NCBI RefSeq assembly: GCF_029909975.1
Contig: NZ_CP094516.1
Span: forward strand, 2,480,001 to 2,544,000
DNA: 64,000 nucleotides
Origin: Bradyrhizobium sp. ISRA430
GTDB lineage: Bacteria; Pseudomonadota; Alphaproteobacteria; Rhizobiales; Xanthobacteraceae
Direction: 5' to 3'
Part shown: positions 10,167 through 18,223 of the stretch, one piece after another
Position numbering within the stretch: position 1 is the stretch's first letter
Layout: each line of letters begins with the position of its first letter
Notes under the pieces: model-generated
The model's database searches: none
What the model was told of the DNA's origin: nothing
Seen by the model: the letters and a program-made list of their open reading frames with translations, nothing else
Made by a program: the position numbers and the translations under genes

Positions 10167-11690
10167 CTACATTGTCGCTCCAAGCACCCAGGGCGCAAAC
10201 TCGGCGCCGCCGAAATCAAAGCTCTCGCTCTTGGTCGGCTGGCCCGAGGCGGTCTTCAGGATAAGATCGAAGATGCGCTGGCCGCATTGCTCGACCGTCT
10301 CGGAGCCTTCGAGGATGGTGCCGCAATTGACGTCCATGTCGTCTTCCATCCGCTTGTACATCGGTGTGTTGGTCGCCAGCTTGATCGACGGCGCGGGCTT
10401 GCAGCCGAACACGCTACCGCGGCCCGTGGTGAAGCAGACGAGATTGGCGCCGCCGGCGACCTGTCCGGTCGCAGCGACCGGGTCGTAGCCGGGCGTGTCC
10501 ATGAACACAAAACCCTTCTTCGTCACCGGCTCGGCGTAGCGCAGCACGTCGACGAGATTGGTGGTGCCGGCCTTCGCCATCGCACCGAGCGATTTTTCCA
10601 GGATGGTGGTGAGCCCGCCGGCCTTGTTGCCGGGGCTCGGATTGGCGTTCATCTCGGCGCCTTCGCGGTCGGTATATTGCTCCCACCAGCGCATGAGATC
10701 GACCAGCTTCTCCCCGACCTCGCGGCTGACGGCGCGGCGCGTGAGCAGATGCTCGGCGCCGTAGGTCTCCGGCGTCTCCGACAGGATCACGGTCCCGCCG
10801 TGACGCACGATGAGATCGCTGGCCGCGCCGAGCGCAGGGTTGGCGGAGACGCCGGAGTAGCCGTCCGAGCCGCCGCATTGCAGGGCGACGGTCAGTTCGC
10901 TCGCAGCGACCTTCTCGCGCTTGACCTTGTTGGCGTCCGCGAGCGCCTCGCGCACGAAGGCAACGCCCGCCTCCACCGTCTTGCGCGTGCCGCCGACCTC
11001 CTGAATGTCCATCGCGCGCAGACGGCCGGCGAGCTTCTGCTCCTCCATCAGGCCGCCGATCTGGTTCACCTCGCAGCCGAGGCCGAGCACGATGACGTGG
11101 GAGAAATTGACGTGCCGCGCATAGCCGCCGAGCGTGCGGCGGAGCAGCGCCAGAGGCTCGTTCTGCGTCATACCGCAGCCGGTCTTGTGGGTCAGTGCGA
11201 CCACGCCGTCGACATTGGGGAAATCAGCCAGCGGATTGTCGCCGGTAAACGGATTCTTCTTGAAGACGTCGGCGACGAGGCCGGCAACATGCGCGCTGCA
11301 ATTCACCGAGGTGAGAATGCCAATATAGTTGCGCGTGGCAACGCGGCCGTCGGGCCGGCGGATGCCTTCGAAGGTCGCCGGCAGGTCGAAATTCGGCGTC
11401 GGCTTCACGTCGGCGCAATAGGCATAGTCCTTGGAGAAATCGCCCATGCCGCAGTTCTGCGTGTGCACGTGCTGCCCCGGCGCGATCGGCGCCGTGGCAA
11501 AGCCGATGATCTGGCCGTAGCGCCTGACCGGCTCGCCCACGGCGATCGGCTTGATCGCGACCTTGTGCCCGGAGGGAATGCGATCGACCGTCGCGACTCC
11601 GTCGGCCACCATCGTTCCGGGCGGCAGGCTCGCGCGCGCGATCACCACGCCATCATCGGGGTGCAGGCGGATGACGGGGCTGATGGTCAT
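10167..11690 (-). CDS. UxaA/GarD-family sugar-acid dehydratase
   Basis: 507 residues. An N-terminal SAF-like domain (about residues 1-80, PGTMVADGV...PSGHKVAI) is followed by the UxaA/GarD catalytic region with conserved QCGGSDGYSGVSANPALG, NPSPGNKAGG and FTTGRGSVFG motifs. The family removes water from aldonates or aldarates such as altronate or galactarate. The central and C-terminal motifs look nearer to galactarate dehydratase than to altronate dehydratase, but I cannot fix the substrate. I chose ATG 11690, placed 8 nt after GGAG, over ATG 11702. It follows the HpcH/HpaI aldolase on the same strand by 93 bp, a pairing that would fit dehydration followed by aldol cleavage. Confidence 0.82.
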   Translation of the reverse strand: MTISPVIRLHPDDGVVIARASLPPGTMVADGVATVDRIPSGHKVAIKPIAVGEPVRRYGQIIGFATAPIAPGQHVHTQNCGMGDFSKDYAYCADVKPTPNFDLPATFEGIRRPDGRVATRNYIGILTSVNCSAHVAGLVADVFKKNPFTGDNPLADFPNVDGVVALTHKTGCGMTQNEPLALLRRTLGGYARHVNFSHVIVLGLGCEVNQIGGLMEEQKLAGRLRAMDIQEVGGTRKTVEAGVAFVREALADANKVKREKVAASELTVALQCGGSDGYSGVSANPALGAASDLIVRHGGTVILSETPETYGAEHLLTRRAVSREVGEKLVDLMRWWEQYTDREGAEMNANPSPGNKAGGLTTILEKSLGAMAKAGTTNLVDVLRYAEPVTKKGFVFMDTPGYDPVAATGQVAGGANLVCFTTGRGSVFGCKPAPSIKLATNTPMYKRMEDDMDVNCGTILEGSETVEQCGQRIFDLILKTASGQPTKSESFDFGGAEFAPWVLGATM

Positions 11691-11703
11691 AGGTGTCTCC
11701 ATA

Positions 11704-11780
11704 GGCGAGTAACGAATAGCGAGTGGCGAATGGAGAAAGGGAGCGGCACTATTCGCTACTCCCTATTCGCCATTCGCAAG
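11704..11780. repeat. Inverted repeat with GCGAATAG arms
   Basis: Imperfect palindrome built from GCGAGT / CGAATAGCGAGTGG on one side and CTATTCGCCATTCGC on the other, between the dehydratase and the aldolase genes. A shorter relative is at 27556-27617. Confidence 0.55.
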
Positions 11781-11783
11781 GTC

Positions 11784-12560
11784 TCAGGCCTTTCCGGCGG
11801 AATCCTTCCGGGTCTGGTTGACCTGCATTTTCGCGTAGGTCGTCATCAGGCCGACCTCGTTCGAGAGCGTCACCAGCTTGAAGCCCATGTTGATCGCACG
11901 GGCCGCGCCTTCTGCGCCGCTGCAATGGATGCCGGGATTGAGGCCGCGCTTGCCGCACTCCTTGATGATCTTCTCATAGATCGCGAGGATCTCCGGCTCG
12001 GTGCGGTCGAGCTTCGGCTCGAGGCCGTAGGAGAAGCCGAGGTCGGACGGGCCGATATAGACGCCGTCGAGGCCCTCGACGTCGAGGATCGCCTCCATGT
12101 TCTCGACAGCGGTCCTGGTCTCCATCATCGGCAGCAGCACGATCTCGTCGTTCGCCGTCTTCTGGTAGGAGCCCGCGGTACCGTACATGCCGGCGCGGAT
12201 CGGACCGTTGGAGCGCACGCCCTTCGGCGGGTACTTGGAATAGGAGACGAGGTTCCGCGCTTCCTGCGGCGTGTTGACCATCGGGCAGATCACGCCATAG
12301 GCGCCGCCATCGAGCACCTTGCCGATAATGCCGGGCTCGTTCCAGGGCACGCGCACCATCGGGGTAATCGGATGCTTGTCCATGGCCTGGAAGCACTGAA
12401 CCATCGACAGATAGTCCTGCACGCCATGCTGCATGTCGACGGTGACGCTGTCGAAGCCACATTGCGCGACCATCTCGGCCGAGAAGCCGGAGGGAATCGC
12501 GAGCCACGCGTTGACCACGGCCTTGCCCGACTTCCAGATTTCTTTGACTTTGTTCGCCAC
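11784..12560 (-). CDS. HpcH/HpaI-family aldolase
   Basis: 258-residue class II pyruvate aldolase of the HpcH/HpaI family. The catalytic Arg in PMVRVPWNEPG, metal ligand Glu in LPMMETRTAVEN and Asp in GVYIGPSDLG are all present. In homoprotocatechuate breakdown such an enzyme cleaves 4-hydroxy-2-oxoheptanedioate to pyruvate and succinic semialdehyde, the step otherwise missing from this cluster; related enzymes (GarL type) cleave 5-keto-4-deoxyglucarate, which would fit the adjacent UxaA/GarD dehydratase. The GTG at 12560 follows GGAAGG and is a credible start. Family is certain; which pathway it serves is unresolved. Confidence 0.85.
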   Translation of the reverse strand: MANKVKEIWKSGKAVVNAWLAIPSGFSAEMVAQCGFDSVTVDMQHGVQDYLSMVQCFQAMDKHPITPMVRVPWNEPGIIGKVLDGGAYGVICPMVNTPQEARNLVSYSKYPPKGVRSNGPIRAGMYGTAGSYQKTANDEIVLLPMMETRTAVENMEAILDVEGLDGVYIGPSDLGFSYGLEPKLDRTEPEILAIYEKIIKECGKRGLNPGIHCSGAEGAARAINMGFKLVTLSNEVGLMTTYAKMQVNQTRKDSAGKA

Positions 12561-12608
12561 GTTGCCTTCCTTCCCTGTTGGCCAATGCCGCCGTCACTTA
12601 CGAGCGGC

Positions 12609-12676
12609 GCGAAATAATCCGGAAACTCGCCGCTGCGAGATTCTGGATTGCCCCGGAGCCGACGCTTTCGCAATGA
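12609..12676. repeat. Degenerate half of a CAATCC/CAATGAC palindromic repeat
   Basis: CTGGATTGCCCC followed by CTTTCGCAATGAC matches one half of the repeats at 21328-21405 and 46731-46808. The other arm is decayed. It lies in the 255-bp gap between the aldolase and hpaR. Confidence 0.45.
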
Positions 12677-12815
12677 CGAAATTGTCTCAGTCGCGCGCCT
12701 GGTGCGGCACACCCGTCCCCTCGCCGATTTTGCATAGATCGGCCTGGGCGGCACTTTGAGCCAAAAATCGCGCAGATGTCCATGGCTGTCGCCGCGCGCA
12801 CGCGCATATCTGCTT

Positions 12816-13334
12816 TCACTCCTCGGCTATTGCTTCGTCACCTGCACCGAGCCCTGCGAGACTCTGTTCGAGCTCGCCGAGCATCTCCTGCAACTCGGCA
12901 AGCTTGCGCACCCCGTAGCGCCGCGTGATCTCCGCATAGATCGCTTCCGAGGACGGCGCAACGGAGGCCATCAGCTTGACGCCCTTCTCCGAGATCGAGA
13001 CCATGCTGCGGCGTTGATCCGCCTTCGCGGTCTTGCGCTCGATCAGGTGGCGCGCCTCGAGATCGCGCAGGATGCGCGACAGGCTGGGTCCCAGCAGAAA
13101 CGCCGTGCGCGCCAGTTCCGTGACCTCGACGGCCTCGATCGCGGCAAGTGCCCGCAGGATGCGCCACTGCTGCTCGGTAAGCCCATGCTGGCGCAGCGAG
13201 GGACGGAACTGCCGCATCACGGCCTCGCGGGCTCGCAACAGCGACATCGGCAGCGAGCGCGAGAAATCGCGCATCGGCACCTGCCGGGCGGCAGGCGCGC
13301 TTCCGTTCGCAGGATCAGCCGGTCTCTTCGCCAT
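12816..13334 (-). CDS. hpaR: MarR-family repressor of homoprotocatechuate degradation, HpaR
   Basis: 172-residue winged-helix regulator. The segment SLLRAREAVMRQFRPSL, LTEQQWRILRAL and SLSRILRDLEARHLIERK follow the HpaR subgroup of MarR proteins, known to repress the hpa meta-cleavage operon and to respond to aromatic acids. About 20 extra N-terminal residues precede the usual start. It is divergent from hpaH with a 114-bp shared control region containing two inverted repeats, so it probably controls both promoters. ATG 13334 is preceded by GGCGGGG. The aldolase lies downstream on the same strand. Confidence 0.9.
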   Translation of the reverse strand: MAKRPADPANGSAPAARQVPMRDFSRSLPMSLLRAREAVMRQFRPSLRQHGLTEQQWRILRALAAIEAVEVTELARTAFLLGPSLSRILRDLEARHLIERKTAKADQRRSMVSISEKGVKLMASVAPSSEAIYAEITRRYGVRKLAELQEMLGELEQSLAGLGAGDEAIAEE

Positions 13335-13351
13335 GATACCCCGCCTTCAAA

Positions 13352-13368
13352 CTGCAAAATGTTTGCAG
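13352..13368. promoter_or_regulatory. Inverted repeat CTGCAAA-N3-TTTGCAG in the hpaR leader
   Basis: A perfect 7-bp inverted repeat with a 3-nt spacer lies 18 bp upstream of the hpaR start codon. Its size and place suit a dimeric regulator, perhaps autoregulation by HpaR; this is inference, and its sequence differs from the palindrome at 13401. Confidence 0.45.
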
Positions 13369-13389
13369 TGCAGCAAGCCGGAATTGTCT

Positions 13390-13418
13390 TTGACGCATTC
13401 ACTTAACATGTTAAGTAT
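13390..13418 (+). promoter_or_regulatory. Probable hpaH promoter
   Basis: TTGACG at 13390-13395 is a near-consensus -35 box; 17 bp further on, AAGTAT at 13413-13418 is a weak -10 box. The 16-bp palindrome at 13401-13416 fills the spacer between them. The hpaH ATG follows at 13449. Confidence 0.45.
13401..13416. promoter_or_regulatory. Perfect 16-bp palindrome ACTTAACATGTTAAGT, likely HpaR operator
   Basis: The sequence equals its own reverse complement over all 16 bases and sits in the hpaR-hpaH gap, within the spacer of the likely hpaH promoter. A MarR dimer bound here would block RNA polymerase. The assignment to HpaR rests on position and on the MarR-type size of the site. Confidence 0.65.
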
Positions 13419-13448
13419 CTCCCGGCACCACGATTTGTAAGACCACGA

Positions 13449-14255
13449 ATGGCGCTTTCCAACGACGATATTCTGAGCTGCGCGAACCGCCTGCACCAGG
13501 CGGAGAAGACCCGCTCGCAGATCCGGCAGCTTTCGCAGGCCTTCCCCGGCATCACCATCAATGACGCTTACGCGATTCAGAAGGCATGGGTCGACCTCAA
13601 GCTCACCGAGGGCCGCATCGTCAAAGGCCACAAGATCGGCCTGACCTCGAAGGCGATGCAGAGCGCGCTCAACATCGACGAGCCGGATTCCGGCGTGCTG
13701 CTCGACGACATGTTCTTTGCCGACGGCGGCCTCGTTCCGATCGACCGCTTCATCGCCACGCGCGTCGAGGCTGAACTCGCCTTCATCATGAGCAAGCGCC
13801 TCAAAGGTCCCGACTGCACGATGTTCGACGTGCTGAATGCCACCGACTTCGTGGTGCCGGCGTTGGAAATCCTGGATACGCGGATCGAGCGCGTCGATCC
13901 CGCAACCAAGGCGACGCGAAAAATCTTCGACACCATCGCCGACAACGCGGCGAATGCCGGCATCGTGCTCGGCGGGCGGCCGATCCGCCCCTTGGAGACT
14001 GACCTGCGCTGGATCGGCGCGCTGTGCTTCAAGAACGGCCAGCTCGAGGAAACCGGTCTTGCCGCCGGCGTGCTCAATCATCCCGCGACTGCGGTTGCCT
14101 GGCTCGCCAACAAGATCGCCCCGCTCGGGCTGGCGCTTGAGCCCGGCCAGGTCGTGCTCGCCGGCTCCTTCATCCGTCCGATCGAGACCCGCAAGGGCGA
14201 CACAATTCAGGCCGACTATGGCGCCTACGGCTCGGTGAGCTGCTACTTCGCCTGA
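13449..14255 (+). CDS. hpaH: 2-oxo-hept-4-ene-1,7-dioate hydratase HpaH
   Basis: 268-residue hydratase of the FAH-related HpaH/MhpD group. It adds water to 2-oxo-hept-4-ene-1,7-dioate to give 4-hydroxy-2-oxoheptanedioate, the aldolase substrate. Recognisable segments are GHKIGLTSKAMQ, LLDDMFFADG, the RVEAELAFIM metal-site strand, FDVLNATDFVVPALE and DTIADNAANAGIVLGGRPI. Length equals that of characterised HpaH. The start ATG lacks a clear Shine-Dalgarno but the N-terminus aligns with the family (LHQAEKTRSQIRQL). First gene of the hpa operon; hpaF follows after 30 bp. Confidence 0.93.
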   Translation: MALSNDDILSCANRLHQAEKTRSQIRQLSQAFPGITINDAYAIQKAWVDLKLTEGRIVKGHKIGLTSKAMQSALNIDEPDSGVLLDDMFFADGGLVPIDRFIATRVEAELAFIMSKRLKGPDCTMFDVLNATDFVVPALEILDTRIERVDPATKATRKIFDTIADNAANAGIVLGGRPIRPLETDLRWIGALCFKNGQLEETGLAAGVLNHPATAVAWLANKIAPLGLALEPGQVVLAGSFIRPIETRKGDTIQADYGAYGSVSCYFA

Positions 14256-14285
14256 CGAACAAAGAAGACAGGGAGCGAAACCGCC

Positions 14286-14684
14286 ATGCCGCATTTCACG
14301 ATCGAATATTCGGCGAATCTCGACGGCCGTCTCGATATGAGCGCGGTGTGCGAAGTCGTACGCAAGGCGGCGGTGGACACAGGCATCTTCCCGCTCGGAG
14401 GCATCCGCGTCCGCGCGATCAGGTGCGAGCACTATGCGATCGCCGACGCGCGGCAGGACTACGGCTTTCTTGATGTTGTCCTGCGCATCGGCGAGGGCCG
14501 CGATCTCGCCACCCGCAAGAAGGCCGGTGAGCACGTCTTCCAGGCGCTCTCCCGGCATCTCGATCTCGTCTTCGCAAGCTCGAAATTTGCCCTGTCGTTC
14601 GACATGCAGATCAACGACAAGGAGACGAGCTGGAAGCGCAACAACATCCACGATGCCCTGAAAGTGGAGGCTGCCCATGGATAA
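14286..14684 (+). CDS. hpaF: 5-carboxymethyl-2-hydroxymuconate isomerase HpaF
   Basis: 132-residue member of the tautomerase superfamily. After Met removal, Pro at position 2 (MPHFTIEYS) becomes the catalytic N-terminal proline. It isomerises 5-carboxymethyl-2-hydroxymuconate to the oxo form for decarboxylation. The central RIGEGRDLATRKKAGE and C-terminal SFDMQINDKETSWKRNNIH fit the HpaF subgroup. An AGGGAGCG ribosome-binding site precedes the ATG. Its end overlaps the hpaE start by 8 bp, so the two are translationally linked. Confidence 0.92.
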   Translation: MPHFTIEYSANLDGRLDMSAVCEVVRKAAVDTGIFPLGGIRVRAIRCEHYAIADARQDYGFLDVVLRIGEGRDLATRKKAGEHVFQALSRHLDLVFASSKFALSFDMQINDKETSWKRNNIHDALKVEAAHG

Positions 14685-16215
14685 ACCCGCGCCGAAAGCC
14701 GACGTGTTCCAGGCCAACCGCGACCGCGCGGCGCCGCTCCTGAAGAAGCTGCGGGCCGACGGCATCGGCCACATGATCGACGGCAAGATCGTCGCCTCGA
14801 TCTCGGGGGAGACATTTGAGACGAAGTCGCCGGTCGACGGCGCAACGCTCGCGAGCGTTGCGCGCGGCAATGCCGAGGACGTCGATCGCGCGGCAACCGC
14901 CGCCGCTCTCGCCTTCAAGTCCTGGCGCGACATGGGACCTGCGATGCGGCGCAAGCTCTTGCATCGGGTCGCCGATGCGATCGAGGACAATGCCGACGAC
15001 ATCGCGGTGCTCGAATGCATCGACACCGGCCAGGCCTACCGCTTCATGGCCAAGGCCGCGATCCGCGCCGCCGAAAACTTCCGCTTCTTCGCCGACAAAT
15101 GCGGCGAAGCGCGCGACGGCCTCAATACGCCGAGCGAGGAGCACTGGAACATCTCCACGCGGGTGCCGATCGGTCCCGTCGGCGTGATCACGCCGTGGAA
15201 CACCCCGTTCATGCTCTCGACCTGGAAGATCGCTCCGGCGCTGGCCGCCGGCTGCACCGTCGTGCACAAGCCCGCGGAGTGGTCGCCGGTGACCGCGGAT
15301 ATGCTCGCAAAACTGGTCAAGGAAGCCGGCGTTCCCGACGGCGTGCTCAACACCGTCCACGGTTTCGGTGAAGAGGCGGGCAAGGCCCTGACCGAGCATC
15401 CCGCGATCAAGGCAATCGGCTTCGTCGGCGAGAGCGCAACGGGCTCGGCGATCATGAAGCAGGGTGCGCCGACGCTGAAGCGCGTGCATTTCGAGCTTGG
15501 CGGCAAGAACCCGGTGATCGTGTTCGACGATGCCGAGCTCGACCGCGCGCTCGATGCGGTCGTGTTCATGATCTACTCGCTCAATGGCGAGCGCTGCACG
15601 TCGTCCAGCCGCCTGCTGATCCAGGCGAGCATCGCCGACAAGTTCATCGAGAAGCTGACGACACGGGTGAAGGCCTTGAAGGTCGGCCATCCCCTCGATC
15701 CCTCAACCGAGATCGGGCCGCTGATCCATGAGCGGCATCTGGCAAAGGTCTGCTCCTATTTCGACGTCGCGCGCCAGGACGGCGCAGTGATCGCGGTCGG
15801 CGGCAAGGCCTATGACGGCCCGGGCGGCGGACATTACGTCGAGCCGACGCTGGTGACCGGCGCGCATGGCAAGATGCGCGTTGCGCAGGAGGAGGTGTTC
15901 GGCCCCTTCCTCACCGTGCTGCCATTCCGCGACGAGGCGGACGCGGTCGAGATCGCCAACGACATCCGCTATGGCCTCACCGGCTATGTCTGGACCAACG
16001 ATATGGGCCGCGCGCTGCGCGTCGCGGACGCGTTAGAGGCCGGCATGATCTGGCTGAACTCGGAGAATGTCCGCCATCTGCCGACGCCGTTCGGCGGCAT
16101 GAAGGCAAGCGGCATCGGCCGCGACGGCGGCGACTACTCGTTCGACTTCTACATGGAAACCAAGCACGTCTCGCTGGCGCGGGGCACGCATAAGATTCAG
16201 AAGCTGGGAATCTAG
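14677..16215 (+). CDS. hpaE: 5-carboxymethyl-2-hydroxymuconate semialdehyde dehydrogenase HpaE
   Basis: 512-residue NAD-dependent aldehyde dehydrogenase. The catalytic pair is Cys307 (NGERCTSSS) and Glu273 (HFELGGKNPV), with the cofactor-binding TPWNTPFMLSTWKIAPALAAG and GFVGESATGS segments intact. HpaE oxidises the semialdehyde ring-cleavage product to 5-carboxymethyl-2-hydroxymuconate. It overlaps hpaF by 8 bp. A 99-bp palindromic repeat separates it from hpaD. Function is supported mainly by its place in a full hpa set, since the ALDH superfamily is broad. Confidence 0.9.
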   Translation: MDKPAPKADVFQANRDRAAPLLKKLRADGIGHMIDGKIVASISGETFETKSPVDGATLASVARGNAEDVDRAATAAALAFKSWRDMGPAMRRKLLHRVADAIEDNADDIAVLECIDTGQAYRFMAKAAIRAAENFRFFADKCGEARDGLNTPSEEHWNISTRVPIGPVGVITPWNTPFMLSTWKIAPALAAGCTVVHKPAEWSPVTADMLAKLVKEAGVPDGVLNTVHGFGEEAGKALTEHPAIKAIGFVGESATGSAIMKQGAPTLKRVHFELGGKNPVIVFDDAELDRALDAVVFMIYSLNGERCTSSSRLLIQASIADKFIEKLTTRVKALKVGHPLDPSTEIGPLIHERHLAKVCSYFDVARQDGAVIAVGGKAYDGPGGGHYVEPTLVTGAHGKMRVAQEEVFGPFLTVLPFRDEADAVEIANDIRYGLTGYVWTNDMGRALRVADALEAGMIWLNSENVRHLPTPFGGMKASGIGRDGGDYSFDFYMETKHVSLARGTHKIQKLGI

Positions 16216-16222
16216 GGAAACT

Positions 16223-16321
16223 GTCATTCCGGGGCGATGCGAAGCATCGAGCCCGGAATCCATAACCACCAGTCGGGAGTATGGATTCCGGGCCTGGCCC
16301 TTCGGGCCATCCCGGAATGAC
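16223..16321. repeat. Intergenic palindromic repeat, GTCATTCCGGG family, inside the hpa operon
   Basis: Begins GTCATTCCGGGGCGATGCGA and ends with CATCCCGGAATGAC, with inner GGGCC/GGCCC arms. A related copy lies at 43573-43676. It interrupts the otherwise tight operon between hpaE and hpaD. Confidence 0.75.
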
Positions 16322-16341
16322 GAGCCGAGAGGGGAAACGCA

Positions 16342-17325
16342 ATGCCCGTACCGCAACATGTCTTCGAGCCACCATTCAACATCATCCGCTCGAGCCATGC
16401 CGTGCTCGATGTCACGGACCTGAAGCTCAGCCGCGAGTTCTACGAGACCACCGTCGGCCTGCATGTCGAGGATGCCGACGACAACGTGGTTTACTTGCGC
16501 GGCGCGGAAGAGCATCAGCACCACTCGCTGGTGCTGCGCAAGGCGGCGGTGCCGGCCTGCAACCGGCTCGGCTTCAAGGTCGGCAACGACAAGGATCTCG
16601 ACAAGGCGGCGGCGTTCCTGTCCGAGAACGGCCTTAGCTACGCCTTCGTCGACCAGCCGTTCCAGGGCCGCACGCTGCAATTCACCGATCCCTTCGGCTT
16701 CCAGATCGAGCTCTACGCCGCGATGGACCGGCGGCCGCATCTGCTCCGCCGCTACGACCTCTACCGGGGCTGCCATCCGCAGCGGCTCGATCATTTCAAC
16801 GTCTTCGCCGCCGAGGTGCAGGATACCGTCGACTTCTACGCGCGGCTCGGCTTCCGCCTCACCGAATATGCCGAGGAGGACGGGCCGAACGGGCGCATCG
16901 CCGCCGCCTGGATGCATCGCAAGGGCAACGTCCACGACTTCGCCATCACCAACGGCAAGGGCCCGCGGCTGCATCACTTCGCCTACTGGACGCCGACGGC
17001 GATGAACATCATCCACCTCTGCGACGTGATGGCCTCCGCGGGCTTCGTCAAGAACATCGAGCGCGGGCCCGGACGCCACGGCATCTCGAACGCATTCTTC
17101 CTCTACGTCCGCGACCCCGACGGCCACCGGCTCGAGCTCTACACCAGCGATTATTTCACGGGCGATCACGACCACGAGCCGCTGCGCTGGTCACTGCGCG
17201 ATCCGCGCCGCCAGACGCTGTGGGGCGCGCCGGCGCCGCGCTCCTGGTTCGAGCAGGGCTCGCCCTTCACGGGCCAGGCCGTGCGCGAGCCGAAATTCGT
17301 GGCCGACGTCTTGGTGGCGGACTAA
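16342..17325 (+). CDS. hpaD: 3,4-dihydroxyphenylacetate 2,3-dioxygenase HpaD (VOC type)
   Basis: 327-residue extradiol ring-cleaving dioxygenase with two vicinal-oxygen-chelate domains. Putative metal ligands are His151 (RLDHFNVF), His211 (RLHHFAYW) and Glu265 (HRLELYT), almost the same positions as in the well-studied Brevibacterium/Arthrobacter homoprotocatechuate dioxygenases (155/214/267). It opens the homoprotocatechuate ring to the semialdehyde oxidised by HpaE. This is a different fold from the LigB-type HpaD of enterobacteria. ATG 16342 follows GAGGGGAAA. The next gene starts 3 bp after its stop. Confidence 0.92.
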   Translation: MPVPQHVFEPPFNIIRSSHAVLDVTDLKLSREFYETTVGLHVEDADDNVVYLRGAEEHQHHSLVLRKAAVPACNRLGFKVGNDKDLDKAAAFLSENGLSYAFVDQPFQGRTLQFTDPFGFQIELYAAMDRRPHLLRRYDLYRGCHPQRLDHFNVFAAEVQDTVDFYARLGFRLTEYAEEDGPNGRIAAAWMHRKGNVHDFAITNGKGPRLHHFAYWTPTAMNIIHLCDVMASAGFVKNIERGPGRHGISNAFFLYVRDPDGHRLELYTSDYFTGDHDHEPLRWSLRDPRRQTLWGAPAPRSWFEQGSPFTGQAVREPKFVADVLVAD

Positions 17326-17328
17326 GCA

Positions 17329-18198
17329 ATGACGCTGCCTCGCCTCGCCACCTATTCCGTCAAGGGCATGACCAAATACGGCGCCGTCACCGACGGCGGC
17401 GTCGTCGATCTCTCCGCGCGCCATGCCAAGGACTATCCGACCCTGCGCGAGGTGATCGCGGCCGGGAAGCTCGCGAGCCTCGCCGAGAAAGCCGCCGGCC
17501 GCGCGCCGGATCATGCGCTCAGTGACATCACCTGGCTCCCGCCGGTACCCGCACCGGAAAAGATCATCTGCATCGGCGTCAACTATCCCGACCGCAACGC
17601 CGAGTACAAGGACGGGCAGGACGCGCCGAAATATCCGAGCATGTTCATGCGCTCGCCCCGCTCCTTCGTCGGCCACGATACGCCACTGGTGCGGCCGCGC
17701 GCCTCGGCGCAACTCGACTATGAAGGCGAGATCGTGCTGGTGATCGGCAAGGGCGGACGGCACATTCCGGAAAGCGCAGCGCTCGACCACATCGCGGCGT
17801 TGACTCTTTGCAACGAAGGCTCCGTGCGCGACTGGTTGCGCCACGCCAAGTTCAACGTCACGCAAGGCAAGAATTTCGACTCCAGCGGCAGCCTCGGCCC
17901 GTGGCTCGTGCCTTACATCCAGGAATCGCAGATCGCCGACATTCGTCTGACCACACGTGTCAACGGCGAACTGCGGCAGGACGATCGCACCAGCCGGCTC
18001 ATGTTCCCGTTCCGCTATCTCATCAACTATATCTCGACCTTCGCAACGCTCGTTCCCGGCGACATCATTGTCACGGGCACGCCGACCGGCGCCGGCGCGC
18101 GGTTCGATCCGCCGCGCTACTTAACGCCCGGCGATGTCATTGAAGTCGAGGCCGAGGGCATCGGCCTGCTTCGCAATGGCGTCGTCGACGAGGCCTGA
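17329..18198 (+). CDS. Fumarylacetoacetate hydrolase-family protein, HpaG-type decarboxylase/isomerase
   Basis: 289-residue single-domain FAH protein. Metal-site features are present: GVNYPDRNAEY, LDYEGEIVLVIGK (Glu pair), and the C-terminal LVPGDIIVTGTPTGAG and LTPGDVIEVEAEGIG motifs. In this operon it should be the 5-oxopent-3-ene-1,2,5-tricarboxylate decarboxylase / 2-hydroxyhepta-2,4-diene-1,7-dioate isomerase, the only step not otherwise filled. Enterobacterial HpaG has two such domains in one chain, so this shorter form probably acts as a homodimer. The assignment is by context. Confidence 0.8.
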   Translation: MTLPRLATYSVKGMTKYGAVTDGGVVDLSARHAKDYPTLREVIAAGKLASLAEKAAGRAPDHALSDITWLPPVPAPEKIICIGVNYPDRNAEYKDGQDAPKYPSMFMRSPRSFVGHDTPLVRPRASAQLDYEGEIVLVIGKGGRHIPESAALDHIAALTLCNEGSVRDWLRHAKFNVTQGKNFDSSGSLGPWLVPYIQESQIADIRLTTRVNGELRQDDRTSRLMFPFRYLINYISTFATLVPGDIIVTGTPTGAGARFDPPRYLTPGDVIEVEAEGIGLLRNGVVDEA

Positions 18199-18223
18199 TC
18201 AACGAAACGAATGGAATAGTGCA

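Noticed and set aside
10287..12617. 776-codon open frame opposite the dehydratase and aldolase
   Set aside because: Covers two well-supported minus-strand genes and a repeat; the protein has no motif.
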